Shown here: piece after piece, positions 34,107 to 43,306 of the stretch | Layout: each line of letters starts with the position of its first letter | How positions within the stretch are numbered: the first letter of the stretch is position 1 | NCBI RefSeq assembly: GCF_000708045.1 | Contig: NZ_ANIE01000003.1 | Span: 496,001-560,000, forward strand | DNA from: Marinobacter nitratireducens | GTDB taxonomy: Bacteria; Pseudomonadota; Gammaproteobacteria; Pseudomonadales; Oleiphilaceae | DNA length: 64,000 bases | Direction: 5' to 3' | Notes under the pieces: model-generated | Database searches by the model: none | The model's input: only the letters and a program-made list of their open reading frames with translations | What the model was told of the DNA's origin: nothing | Made by a program: the position numbers and the translations under genes

Positions 34107-35627
34107 TCACTTTTTGTTCAATTCGTACATATCAACGCGGCGGTCTTTGAGGTTCGTCACCGAGCCCTCGTTTCTAACCAGTGTCAGTTTTTCCAGATCC
34201 ATATCCGAGAACATGATCATCTCGGTATTGGGTGTGGTTTCAGCCATCACCGCATCATGGGGGAACGCAAAATCTGACGGAGAGAACACCGAGGATTGCG
34301 CGTACTGTACGTCGAGATTTTCCACCTTGGGCAGGTTACCGACACTGCCGGTAATCACCACATAACACTCGTTTTCGATGGCCCGGGCCTGGGCGCAATG
34401 TCTGACTCTCAGGTAGCCGTTTTTGGTGTCGGTCCAGAAGGGCACCATGATGATGTCCACGCCCTGGCTCGCCGCAATACGGCCCAATTCCGGGAACTCG
34501 ATATCGTAGCAGATCATGATCGCCACGCGGCCAGCGTCAGTGTCGAACACCTGAAAATCGTTACCGCCTTCAATAACCCAATCACGGCGCTCGTGGGGTG
34601 TTATGTGAATCTTGCGCTGTTCATCCACGCGGCCGTCACGGTGACACAGGTACGAGACGTTGTAGACCCGGTCGTTTTCGATCAGCGGCATCGAGCCGGT
34701 AATAATGTTGATGTTGTAGCTCACCGCCATTTCTGACATCTGGTCACGGAACTGTTCAGTGAAGCCGGCGAGGAAGCGGATGGCCCGAGTCTGGTCCACC
34801 TGATCGGTGAGTCCCATTAGCGGGGAATTGAAAAACTCCGGGAAAAGCGCGAAATCGCTCTTATAGTCCGAGAGCGCATCAACGAAGTATTCCACCTGCT
34901 TCAGAACCTCTTCAACGGAACTGAATTCACGCATCTGCCACTGCACCGCACCCAGCCTGACTTGAGTTTTCTTGGCATTGAGTACGAGAGAAGGCGGCGT
35001 GTAGAGGATGTTGCGCCATTCCAGCAACGTGGCATATCCCAGAGACTTCTCGTCTTCCGGAAGATATTTGTGCATCAGGCGTGTGACCTGAAAATCATTC
35101 GAGAGCTGGAATGTCAGGATCGGATCGTAGATTTCTTTGCGATCCACTCGCTGGATGTACTCCTCCGGCGTGTATTGATCCGCGTACTTGAAGTAACTGG
35201 GAATTCGCCCACCGGCCAGAATAGCCCGCAGGTTCATGGAGCGGCAAAGCTCCTTTCTGGCTTCATAGAGCCGGCGCCCCAAACGATAGCCGCGGTATTC
35301 GGGGTGGATGAACACATCGAGACCGTACAGTGAGTCGCCATTGGCATTGTGCCAGATCTTCTCGTTGCGAAGAATCAGGTCATCATAGGTGTGTGGGTTG
35401 CTGAACCGTTCGTACTTAACGCAAACCGTGAGCGCGACCGCGACCAGCTGGCCGTTGTCCTCGATGCAGATCTGCCCATCCGGAAACTGTTCCACCAGCG
35501 CCTTGATGGTGTCCTTGGGCCAGGCACCGCCAATGTCGTCGTAGATCCGGTCCATCAACTCCTGAAGCTGGCTGTAGTCCTCAAGCGTCAGGTTGCGGAG
35601 ATTGAGATGCAGCTCCTCGTGGGCCAT
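34107..35627 (-). CDS. Fused GNAT acetyltransferase and carbon-nitrogen hydrolase
   Basis: 506 residues. Residues 1-190 form a GNAT N-acetyltransferase (acetyl-CoA loop region EYRGYRLGRRLYEARKELC). Residues 220-500 form a nitrilase-superfamily amidase with the Glu-Lys-Cys triad: Glu in LFPEFFNSP, Lys in RKIHITPHE and Cys in IMICYDIEFPELGR. The fused architecture is a recognised but uncharacterised bacterial family. One guess is sequential hydrolysis of an amide and acetylation of the product. It appears to be a single-gene unit. Substrate unknown. Confidence 0.92.
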   Translation of the reverse strand: MAHEELHLNLRNLTLEDYSQLQELMDRIYDDIGGAWPKDTIKALVEQFPDGQICIEDNGQLVAVALTVCVKYERFSNPHTYDDLILRNEKIWHNANGDSLYGLDVFIHPEYRGYRLGRRLYEARKELCRSMNLRAILAGGRIPSYFKYADQYTPEEYIQRVDRKEIYDPILTFQLSNDFQVTRLMHKYLPEDEKSLGYATLLEWRNILYTPPSLVLNAKKTQVRLGAVQWQMREFSSVEEVLKQVEYFVDALSDYKSDFALFPEFFNSPLMGLTDQVDQTRAIRFLAGFTEQFRDQMSEMAVSYNINIITGSMPLIENDRVYNVSYLCHRDGRVDEQRKIHITPHERRDWVIEGGNDFQVFDTDAGRVAIMICYDIEFPELGRIAASQGVDIIMVPFWTDTKNGYLRVRHCAQARAIENECYVVITGSVGNLPKVENLDVQYAQSSVFSPSDFAFPHDAVMAETTPNTEMIMFSDMDLEKLTLVRNEGSVTNLKDRRVDMYELNKK

Positions 35628-35774
35628 TCAGGTGGGCTCCCTAAAGATCATTAAAGAAATGTCATAAAAACGCGGGTTGTGAACTAAGTTTATCAGAAGA
35701 AATTAAAGACTTTGTACCACGGGCCGTAACTCTGATTAGTTCCGTGCACTTTTACGATACATGAGGGTCTCATC

Positions 35775-37661
35775 GTGCAGCTGAGTTTTGGACAAAAATT
35801 ACTCATCGCGTTTGGCGTGCTCCTGGTGCTGGTGATGGCCGCTTTTACCATTTCAGGGGATATTCGCCTTCGGGATACCACCTCAACGTATGTGGACGCC
35901 TTGGTTGACGACACGGTGGCTCAAAGTACGTCGAGCATTGCTGATTGGCTCAATACCCGCCTTGCAATGACTGAATCGGCGGCCAAAGCCCTGGAAAGTG
36001 CCGGCAATGATGCGCAGGCCCGGACATTGCTGCAGGCCATGACGGCAGGCGGTGGTTTTCGCGATGTGTACGTGGGCACTTCCGGCGGTTACATGCTGAT
36101 GAAGACCGCGGCGGACAACGCGACCTTACCCGCTGACTACGACCCCAGGTCCCGTCCCTGGTTCCAGAAAGCCCGGGAAACCGGACAAGCCTCGTTTACC
36201 GAGCCATACCATGACGCCAGTACGAACGACACCATCATTTCCACCATGGCGCCGGTCAAGCGTGGGTCCTATGAAGGGGTTGCCGGGGCTGACATAGGCC
36301 TGGGCGCCATCGACAAGATTCTTAAAACGATCACTCTCGCCGGTACCGGCTATGCTGCCCTGATCAATGAGGCGGGCACTATCCTGTTCCATCCGAATCA
36401 GGAGTTGGTTGGCAAGAACATTAGCGTTCTGATCGGGGCACAACCGAAACTGGACGGCTCGGAACACAGCTTCGATGTTGAAGGCGCATCCTGGCTCGCC
36501 AGTTTTCATGGTATCCGGGACGCACGAGGCGTTGACTGGTATCTCGCCACGTTTGTTAATCAGGACAAACTCAATGCGCCAGTTCAGGATGCCAGAGTCA
36601 GCGGGTTGATCATTGCAGCCGTTGGTTTGCTGATCTCTCTGGTCATCCTTCGCTTTGGTATCAATGTACTGCTCGCTCCGGTGCGCCGACTCAATACCGC
36701 GATGGCGGATATCGGCAGTGGTGACGCGGACCTTACCCAGCGTCTGGATGATAGTGCTCGGGACGAATTCGGTACGCTCGCAGGCAGTTTCAACCGCTTC
36801 GTCGAGAACATTCAGACGGTCGTTCGGGATGTTCAACACGGCAGTCGGGAACTGGGTGAGAACGTGACCGCACTGCGGGAGACTGCTCGCACCAGCCGTA
36901 CCAGCGTCGAGAGCCAGCAATCTGAAGTGGATATGGTGGCAACGGCCATCAACGAAATGTCGGCAGCGGCCGGTGAGATTGCGCAGAATGCGCAGCAGAC
37001 GGCCGATGCCGCCAACACGGCGGACCAGGACAGCCGAGCCTCTCTGGAAACGGTGACTGCGTCCCGAGATGCCGTTGAAAAGCTCGCCAGGGAAGTGACA
37101 GAGGCTGCCGAAGTGATCGATACCCTCGGCAAGGATGTCACCTCGATTACGTCGGTACTGGAAGTCATTCAGGGCATTGCCGAACAGACGAATCTGCTCG
37201 CTTTGAACGCGGCGATCGAAGCCGCGAGAGCTGGGGAAGCAGGCCGTGGCTTCGCGGTCGTTGCCGATGAAGTGCGCAATTTGGCTCAGCGCACGCAGGC
37301 CAGTACTGAAGAAATCAACAACATGATCGAGCGCCTGCAGAAGGGCGCGAATGACGCCGTGGAAGTGATGAAGGCGTCAACGGCGGTTTCCAATGTCAGC
37401 ATGGAAAAAGCGCAGGATGCCATGGAGTCTCTCAATAGAATCGCGGAGGCAATCACGGCCATCAGCCAGATGACGTCCCAGATCGCGACGGCGTCGGAAG
37501 AGCAGACATCCGTCACCGAAGAACTGAATTCGTCCATCACGCGGATTTCTGATCAGGGCCAGGAGGCGGCTGCGGCGGCCAGCGAAAACGACGTATACAG
37601 CGGCCACATTGAGACGATCGGAGAAACCCTGAACCGTAATGTTTCCCGGTTCCGGGTCTAA
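35775..37661 (+). CDS. Methyl-accepting chemotaxis protein with dCache sensor
   Basis: 628 residues from GTG 35775 (GAGGG eight bases upstream). A transmembrane helix lies at 8-28, a periplasmic double Cache domain at about 35-270 ([14 protein letters not shown] and [10 protein letters not shown] are typical), a second helix near 275-297, a HAMP domain near 298-350 and a signalling domain to the end. The hairpin tip [19 protein letters not shown] is intact. dCache receptors often bind amino acids or related small molecules. There is no CheR-tethering pentapeptide. Its stop overlaps the convergent binding-protein gene by four bases. Confidence 0.95.
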   Translation: MQLSFGQKLLIAFGVLLVLVMAAFTISGDIRLRDTTSTYVDALVDDTVAQSTSSIADWLNTRLAMTESAAKALESAGNDAQARTLLQAMTAGGGFRDVYVGTSGGYMLMKTAADNATLPADYDPRSRPWFQKARETGQASFTEPYHDASTNDTIISTMAPVKRGSYEGVAGADIGLGAIDKILKTITLAGTGYAALINEAGTILFHPNQELVGKNISVLIGAQPKLDGSEHSFDVEGASWLASFHGIRDARGVDWYLATFVNQDKLNAPVQDARVSGLIIAAVGLLISLVILRFGINVLLAPVRRLNTAMADIGSGDADLTQRLDDSARDEFGTLAGSFNRFVENIQTVVRDVQHGSRELGENVTALRETARTSRTSVESQQSEVDMVATAINEMSAAAGEIAQNAQQTADAANTADQDSRASLETVTASRDAVEKLAREVTEAAEVIDTLGKDVTSITSVLEVIQGIAEQTNLLALNAAIEAARAGEAGRGFAVVADEVRNLAQRTQASTEEINNMIERLQKGANDAVEVMKASTAVSNVSMEKAQDAMESLNRIAEAITAISQMTSQIATASEEQTSVTEELNSSITRISDQGQEAAAAASENDVYSGHIETIGETLNRNVSRFRV

Positions 37662-38599
37662 CGGGTAAGTATGTCGAGGCGGCGCTGGAGGTTCTCCAGT
37701 GTCCGCCGCCCTACGTGCCAGGACTCTTCGGTCAGGTAAGGGTTGTCCAGCACAACAACACTGCGACGATGCAGGTTCAGCATTTCCACGGCACGGCCAT
37801 AGTATTTCTTCAGAAACACCGCAAAGCTGCCATCGCTGATTGCCCGCTCCATCCCCAACTGAAGGCGGTGGGCGGTCTCGTGATCCCCTGGCGCGACGAA
37901 CAGGTAGGAGGGCATCGGGTAGGCGAGCAAAAGGTTTGGCTCGATCACCAGGTCTGCGTCGTGCTGGTTTTCCATATCATAGAGGACCTCACTGACGCCC
38001 CTGGCAAAGCATTCAAACCGGTTCTTCTTGAGCATTCCGAATAGAATTTCGAACCGGGTATGGGTAATCACCTTGATTCCATTTGCCTGCAGGACGGAGG
38101 TGTCCGGCCAGTGCGAGCCCTGGCCGATGCGAATGTCGGAATTGACCAGATCTTGAAGATTATGGATGCCTTTAAACATATCGAGCTTGTCGGGCATCAC
38201 GAGACAAACCCGAAACCCCAACAAGCCACCGTCGATAGGGATAGGGATGGGCGTCAGGAATTCTTCCCTCTGGGCTGAGGTAGCTACATTTGCGATATCA
38301 ACGAGTCCGGAGCGATTACTGCTTAGTTCGCGAAGCACCCGTCCCTGACTGAGTTCCTCGCTGCGCAGCACCCGGAAATCGCCGTACTCGGGGGTCTTTC
38401 GGAGTGATAGTTCGACCAGGGCTCGAATGGCAGGGCTGTCGTAGTTGCGGTACCAGAGAATGTAGTCTTTCGAAGAAACGACGTTCGCCTTCAGGGACGG
38501 GCACACCAGCGCAACGGCACACAGCAGCGCCGTTAGCGCCCTGATCGTTCGGTAGCGTCGTATTTGGGTGTGCGCCTGAGAAGCAACAGAGTGTTCCAA
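37658..38599 (-). CDS. Orphan periplasmic solute-binding-like protein
   Basis: 313 residues from TTG 38599; AGGA is eight bases upstream. A signal sequence follows a basic n-region ([23 protein letters not shown], residues 16-38). The rest has the type II periplasmic binding fold of the amino-acid-binding (SBP_bac_3) group: [37 protein letters not shown] and a [21 protein letters not shown] stretch. No transporter genes adjoin it. It is convergent with a dCache receptor and overlaps it, which suggests a possible but unproven sensing partnership. Confidence 0.78.
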   Translation of the reverse strand: MEHSVASQAHTQIRRYRTIRALTALLCAVALVCPSLKANVVSSKDYILWYRNYDSPAIRALVELSLRKTPEYGDFRVLRSEELSQGRVLRELSSNRSGLVDIANVATSAQREEFLTPIPIPIDGGLLGFRVCLVMPDKLDMFKGIHNLQDLVNSDIRIGQGSHWPDTSVLQANGIKVITHTRFEILFGMLKKNRFECFARGVSEVLYDMENQHDADLVIEPNLLLAYPMPSYLFVAPGDHETAHRLQLGMERAISDGSFAVFLKKYYGRAVEMLNLHRRSVVVLDNPYLTEESWHVGRRTLENLQRRLDILTR

Positions 38600-38775
38600 T
38601 ATCAGAGTCCTTTCTCCCGGGGGAACGGTTCAGCCTCAGCCCTTACTTTAGAACAGAATTGGTCTCAAAAACGCTAATACATTCAAAATAGTGTTAAAAG
38701 TTTTGGCATTGCACCTTGCGGCGAGGGGAAGTGGTTGTAATGATTCCCCTCCAACGACAGCATTGGAGCAGCTTC

Positions 38776-39330
38776 ATGGCCCTTATTGACAACCTTATTG
38801 GCGCCACTGGTAGTTTTATCGCGGGGACCGACTCTCAGGCAACGCTTGCCAGCCCGCTTGAGTGGCTGAAAAAAACCGGCGGCTATGCCGCCGTGAATCG
38901 GATTATCGGATTTTCGATTCCTTTTGCCCCGAGAAACGGCTTCAGTGTGGAGGAGATCAAACCGGGATACGTACGCGCCAGAATCAAACTCAAAGGCAAC
39001 AAGAACCACTTCGGTAGCCTCTATGCGGGCGCGTACTTCCTGGTTGCAGAGATTCCCGGCGGTGTATTGACACTATTCGATCTCGGCCCTGCTTACACGC
39101 CGATCCTCAAGGAGATGACGCTGCAATTCCTGCAGCCTGCGAATTCAGATGTTACGGTGGAGTTTTCACTGACCAAACAGGACGTGGCGAGCATTCTTGC
39201 GGACGCCGATGCTACGGGGCGGGCAAAATTCAGTCTGGAAGGGCAGTTGCGGGACGAGCAGGGCAACCATGTGGCCACATCCATTGCCCATTACCGGGTA
39301 CGGAAAAAAGGGTTCAAACAGACCGCCTGA
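38776..39330 (+). CDS. DUF4442 hotdog-fold protein (possible acyl-CoA thioesterase)
   Basis: 184 residues from ATG 38776, with GGAG seven bases upstream; the frame extends to 38716 without support. The single hotdog fold is suggested by NKNHFGSLYAGAYFLVAEIPGG, with the conserved glycine turn and Gly-Ala pattern, and by the long strands LQFLQPANSDVTVEFSL and ATSIAHYRVRKKG. DUF4442 proteins resemble PaaI-type thioesterases, but the catalytic role is unproven. It is convergent with recQ; the genes touch with no gap. Confidence 0.82.
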   Translation: MALIDNLIGATGSFIAGTDSQATLASPLEWLKKTGGYAAVNRIIGFSIPFAPRNGFSVEEIKPGYVRARIKLKGNKNHFGSLYAGAYFLVAEIPGGVLTLFDLGPAYTPILKEMTLQFLQPANSDVTVEFSLTKQDVASILADADATGRAKFSLEGQLRDEQGNHVATSIAHYRVRKKGFKQTA

Positions 39331-41202
39331 TCAGGCTTCCTGTTGATCCAGATTGGCGAGGGCTTCCAGGAAGATCTCGCCATATTTCTCCAGCTTGGCC
39401 GCGCCGACACCGTTTACTTCCGCAAGATCTGACAAGGTACCCGGACGGCGCTCGAGCATGTCGAACAGCGTTGCGTCGTGGAAAATCACATAGGGCGGCA
39501 CGCCCTGTTGCTCGGCCAGTTCTTTACGGCAGGCACGCAACGCCTCCCAGCCCGCCTGATCGGTAATGTGTTCACGGGTAACCGCGCTTTTGCGGCCTTT
39601 TGAGTTGCGACGTTCGGCTTTGACCACCGGATCCTTGCGTAGCTGAACCTGCTCCTGCCCCTTTAGAAGCGGGCGGCACTTCTCCGTTAGCTGAAGTGCA
39701 CCATAACCGTCGGGATCCGCCCGAAGGTAACCATTCGCAACCAGTTGGCGAAATACGGATTTCCATTCATTGGCGGAAAGTTCGGTCCCGATACCGTAGG
39801 TCGACACCTGATTGTGGCCGGATTGGATAATCCGTTCGTTCTCGGATCCCCGAAGTACGTCTATCAGGTAAGTAACGCCAAACCGCTGTCCGGTGCGGTA
39901 GACACAGGAAAGTGCTTTCTGGACGGCTACGGTTCCATCCCAGGTTTCAGGCGGTGTCTGGCAGGTATCACAGTTGCCGCATGGTTGATCAAGCGTATCT
40001 CCGAAATACTGCAAAAGTACCTGCCGCCTGCATCCAGTGACTTCACAGAGTCCCAGCATGGCATCCAGTTTTTGCCGCTCGATACGTTTGAAATGGTCCG
40101 TGCCCTGGGATGCCTCGAGCATCTGGCGGAGCTTGATGACGTCCTGCAACCCGTAGACCATCCAGGCCGTAGAGGGTTTGCCATCCCGCCCGGCGCGCCC
40201 AGTTTCCTGGTAGTAGGCTTCGAGGCTTTTGGGGAGATCCAGGTGAGCGACAAAGCGAACATCGGGTTTGTCGATGCCCATTCCAAAGGCGATGGTGGCA
40301 ACGATAATCACGCCATCTTCCCGCAGAAACCGCTCCTGATTCCTGGCTCGCTCCTCGGAGGACAGGCCTGCGTGATAGGGCAGTGCGGTGTAACCTTTGT
40401 CCGCCAGCATACGTGCCGTGGCTTCGACCTTGTTCCTGGAAAGACAGTAAACAATGCCACAATCACCTTCATGTTCTGCATCAATAAATGAAAGTAACTG
40501 TTTGTTCGCATTTGTTTTTGGTGAAATACGGTATTGAATATTCGGGCGATCAAATCCGCTGATAAAGTGCCTGGCCTCGGTCAGCGACAGGCGCTCCGCA
40601 ATTTCCTTCCGTGTTCGCTCGTCAGCCGTTGCGGTCAGGGCAATCCGGGGCACACCGGGGAATGCCTGGGCGAGCATGCTGAGTTGGAGATAATCGGAAC
40701 GAAAGTCATGGCCCCACTGGGATACGCAGTGAGCTTCGTCAATCGCAAACAGGGAAATCGAGGTGTTGTGCAACAGTTCCAGTGTGCGGGGCTGTATCAG
40801 GCGCTCAGGCGCGCAGTAGAGCAGATCCAGCTCACCGGTGTTCAAGGCGTATTCGGTATCGCGGGCCTGCTCGTAATCCATGGTTGAATTGAGAAACGCG
40901 GCGTTGACACCCAATTCACGAAGCGCAGCGACCTGATCCTGCATCAGAGCAATCAGTGGCGATACAACGATTGCCGTGCCGGGCCGGACCAGAGCCGGCA
41001 CCTGGTAGCAGAGGGATTTACCACCGCCCGTTGGCATCAACACCAGCGCATCTTTTCCTTCAACCACCTCGCGTATGATGTCTCCCTGGAGCGGGCGGAA
41101 GGATTCGTATCCGAAGACTTCGTGGAGCACCTGTTCCGGATCCTTCTGCTGCCCGGTAGGGCGCTCAGTTGCCAGTTGTTCGAAGTCCTGATCAAAAAAC
41201 AT
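39331..41202 (-). CDS. recQ: ATP-dependent DNA helicase RecQ
   Basis: 623 residues from ATG 41202; the longer frame to 41409 is not conserved and lies in the upstream region. Walker A is [13 protein letters not shown], Walker B is DEAHC, and the helicase motif VI reads [13 protein letters not shown]. The zinc-binding domain has CGNCDTCQ, followed by a winged helix ([11 protein letters not shown]) and a C-terminal HRDC domain ([23 protein letters not shown]). It is a 3'-5' helicase for recombination and fork repair. It is divergent from the acyltransferase gene with about 217 bases between the starts. Confidence 0.96.
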   Translation of the reverse strand: MFFDQDFEQLATERPTGQQKDPEQVLHEVFGYESFRPLQGDIIREVVEGKDALVLMPTGGGKSLCYQVPALVRPGTAIVVSPLIALMQDQVAALRELGVNAAFLNSTMDYEQARDTEYALNTGELDLLYCAPERLIQPRTLELLHNTSISLFAIDEAHCVSQWGHDFRSDYLQLSMLAQAFPGVPRIALTATADERTRKEIAERLSLTEARHFISGFDRPNIQYRISPKTNANKQLLSFIDAEHEGDCGIVYCLSRNKVEATARMLADKGYTALPYHAGLSSEERARNQERFLREDGVIIVATIAFGMGIDKPDVRFVAHLDLPKSLEAYYQETGRAGRDGKPSTAWMVYGLQDVIKLRQMLEASQGTDHFKRIERQKLDAMLGLCEVTGCRRQVLLQYFGDTLDQPCGNCDTCQTPPETWDGTVAVQKALSCVYRTGQRFGVTYLIDVLRGSENERIIQSGHNQVSTYGIGTELSANEWKSVFRQLVANGYLRADPDGYGALQLTEKCRPLLKGQEQVQLRKDPVVKAERRNSKGRKSAVTREHITDQAGWEALRACRKELAEQQGVPPYVIFHDATLFDMLERRPGTLSDLAEVNGVGAAKLEKYGEIFLEALANLDQQEA

Positions 41203-41419
41203 AAGGTAGCCCGATTGTCCGGCGCGCAGCCGGGTTTGGTGCAGAGATACAGAAAATGCCTGAGCAGCGGGCGCAAATGATAACAGATTAACCCGCGAAT
41301 ATGCGCCAACAGACCTTTCAATGAGGCAAATCAGGGAGAGAAACGCTACAATATCGCGCCTTTGAACAATAGCTTCCTGGCAGCCGTTTCTGCCAGCTTT
41401 CGAAAACAACAGGGCTTAC

Positions 41420-42613
41420 ATGCAGGAATTTGATGCCATCCGTCCATATTCGGACGAAGAAACCGGCCCCGCGATCAACCGTCTGGTTAATGACCAGGAG
41501 TTTCTGGACATGGTTGGCCGCTTCAAATCCCCTACGATGGCGCGTTGGGCACCCGCCGTGTTGCGGATGTTCGTACGCCGCTGGCTGATCAGTCATTTTG
41601 GCAAGTACCACCGGGTGGATGACCTACAGGCCAGGCTATCGAGCTACGTATCCGAACTGGTGGACGACACGACAACCCGGGTGACGACCAGCGGCCTGGA
41701 AAATCTCGATAAGAAAAGCGCCCATCTGTTCATATCCAACCATCGGGACATCGTCTTTGATCCGATGGTGGTCAATCACCTGCTTTTCCATAACGGTTTC
41801 AAAACCACCCGGATCGCCATCGGCGACAACCTGCTTTCAAACCGTGTGTTTGCCGAGATGATGCGCCTGAACAAAAGCTTTGTGGTGCGCCGGAACATGA
41901 CCAGCCCCCGCGAAATGCGTGATGCCTATCTGACGCTGTCCGGTTTTATCAATCACAGCATTCAGACCAACCACAGCATCTGGATTGCTCAGCGCGAAGG
42001 GCGGGCAAAAGACGGGCTGGATTTCACCGACCCGGCCATCATCAAGATGTTTTACATGAGCCTTAAAAAGAGCGGGCTCAGCTTTGCAGAAGCGATGAAC
42101 AGCCTTCACGTGGTGCCGGTTTCGATTGCCTACGAATACGACCCCTGTGACGCAGACAAGGCAAAAGAACTCGAGACCAAGGCCAGGACCGGCAGCTACA
42201 CCAAGGCGGAAGGTGAGGATTCCGAGCAGATCATGCGTGGCCTGACGGGGTTCAAGGGGCATGTGCATGTGCATTTTGGTGCCCCGATCACCGATGCACC
42301 GGATAACGCCAAAGACATGGCTGCGCGGATCGACCGTGAAATGCATGCCAACTACCATCTGCACGCCTCCAACCTGGTGGCCTACCAGATGCGTGGCATT
42401 CACCCGGAAGCCCACGACACGCCAGACAGCGTGAGTGATTCCGTGGTTACCGCGGAAACCTGGTCTCCGGCGGAGATTGAAGCGGCCGAGGCCGAACTGG
42501 AACGCCGTCTTGATGCCTGCGACCCGGCTATTCGTCAGTACCTGCTGGACATGTACGCCAACCCGGTGGTTACGGCGCTGGACGCCAATGCAGAACTGAA
42601 CAAACCGGAATAA
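41420..42613 (+). CDS. 1-acyl-glycerol-3-phosphate acyltransferase-like protein
   Basis: 397 residues. The acyltransferase motif NHRDIVFDP carries the HX4D catalytic pair near residue 111. The later motif FVVRRN and the glycine-containing QREGRAKDG substrate motif follow. The N-terminal 90 residues and the C-terminal 100 residues (rich in Glu, Ala) are longer than in PlsC. It probably acylates lysophosphatidate or a related lipid at the membrane. It has a ribosome site AGGG and is followed 33 bases later by a carboxylesterase gene. Confidence 0.85.
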   Translation: MQEFDAIRPYSDEETGPAINRLVNDQEFLDMVGRFKSPTMARWAPAVLRMFVRRWLISHFGKYHRVDDLQARLSSYVSELVDDTTTRVTTSGLENLDKKSAHLFISNHRDIVFDPMVVNHLLFHNGFKTTRIAIGDNLLSNRVFAEMMRLNKSFVVRRNMTSPREMRDAYLTLSGFINHSIQTNHSIWIAQREGRAKDGLDFTDPAIIKMFYMSLKKSGLSFAEAMNSLHVVPVSIAYEYDPCDADKAKELETKARTGSYTKAEGEDSEQIMRGLTGFKGHVHVHFGAPITDAPDNAKDMAARIDREMHANYHLHASNLVAYQMRGIHPEAHDTPDSVSDSVVTAETWSPAEIEAAEAELERRLDACDPAIRQYLLDMYANPVVTALDANAELNKPE

Positions 42614-42646
42614 CGCCGGCCAACTTTTCCCGAATTGAGGTGACCT

Positions 42647-43306
42647 GTGCAGGACTTGCAGTACATCGAACTCGAAACCGCACCGGAACCCACTGCCTCC
42701 GTGATCTGGCTGCATGGCCTCGGGGCCAGTGGCCATGACTTCGAACCGGTTGTCCCGGAACTGGGGTTGCCGGAGGATGCTGCCGTGCGCTTCATCTTCC
42801 CGCATGCGCCAAATCTTCCGGTTACGATCAATGGCGGTATGGTGATGCCGGCATGGTATGACATCAAGGCGATGGATATTGACCGGGTTGTCGACACCGA
42901 GCAGCTCCGTGCATCCGCCGTAGCCATCGCAAAACTGATCGATCAGGAGATCGAACGGGGCATCAAGCCAGAGCACATCGTGATCGCCGGGTTTTCCCAG
43001 GGCGGGGCGGTTGCCTACGAAGTGGCGCTGACTTACCCGAAGCGGCTGGCCGGCGTACTGGCACTATCAACGTACTTTGCGACTGCGGACAGCATCGATC
43101 CGAATCCCGTAAATGCGGGCATTCCGATCAACGTCTACCACGGCACCTTTGACCCGATTGTGCCGGAATCTCTTGGTGTCCGGAGCGTGAAAACCCTGAA
43201 AACCATGGGCTTTGATCCCGCCTATCAAACCTACCCCATGGAACACAGCGTGTGCCTTGAGGAAGTCGTGGACATCGGTCGTTTTATCCGCCGCCACGCC
43301 CTCTAG
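42647..43306 (+). CDS. Carboxylesterase / lysophospholipase-like alpha/beta hydrolase
   Basis: 219 residues from GTG 42647 (GAGG six bases upstream). The catalytic triad is visible: Ser in IAGFSQGGAV, Asp in YHGTFDPIVP and His in PMEHSVCLEE. The oxyanion strand is VIWLHGLGASGHDFEP. It resembles Pseudomonas EstB and the eukaryotic acyl-protein thioesterases. It is soluble with no signal peptide. It follows the acyltransferase gene, so a lipid substrate is plausible. It ends convergently with glgP, overlapping it by four bases. Confidence 0.9.
   Translation: MQDLQYIELETAPEPTASVIWLHGLGASGHDFEPVVPELGLPEDAAVRFIFPHAPNLPVTINGGMVMPAWYDIKAMDIDRVVDTEQLRASAVAIAKLIDQEIERGIKPEHIVIAGFSQGGAVAYEVALTYPKRLAGVLALSTYFATADSIDPNPVNAGIPINVYHGTFDPIVPESLGVRSVKTLKTMGFDPAYQTYPMEHSVCLEEVVDIGRFIRRHAL

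Noticed and set aside
41837..42976. 379-codon frame antisense to the acyltransferase and esterase genes
   Set aside because: It crosses two supported genes and the gap between them; no motif is recognised and it has no ribosome site.
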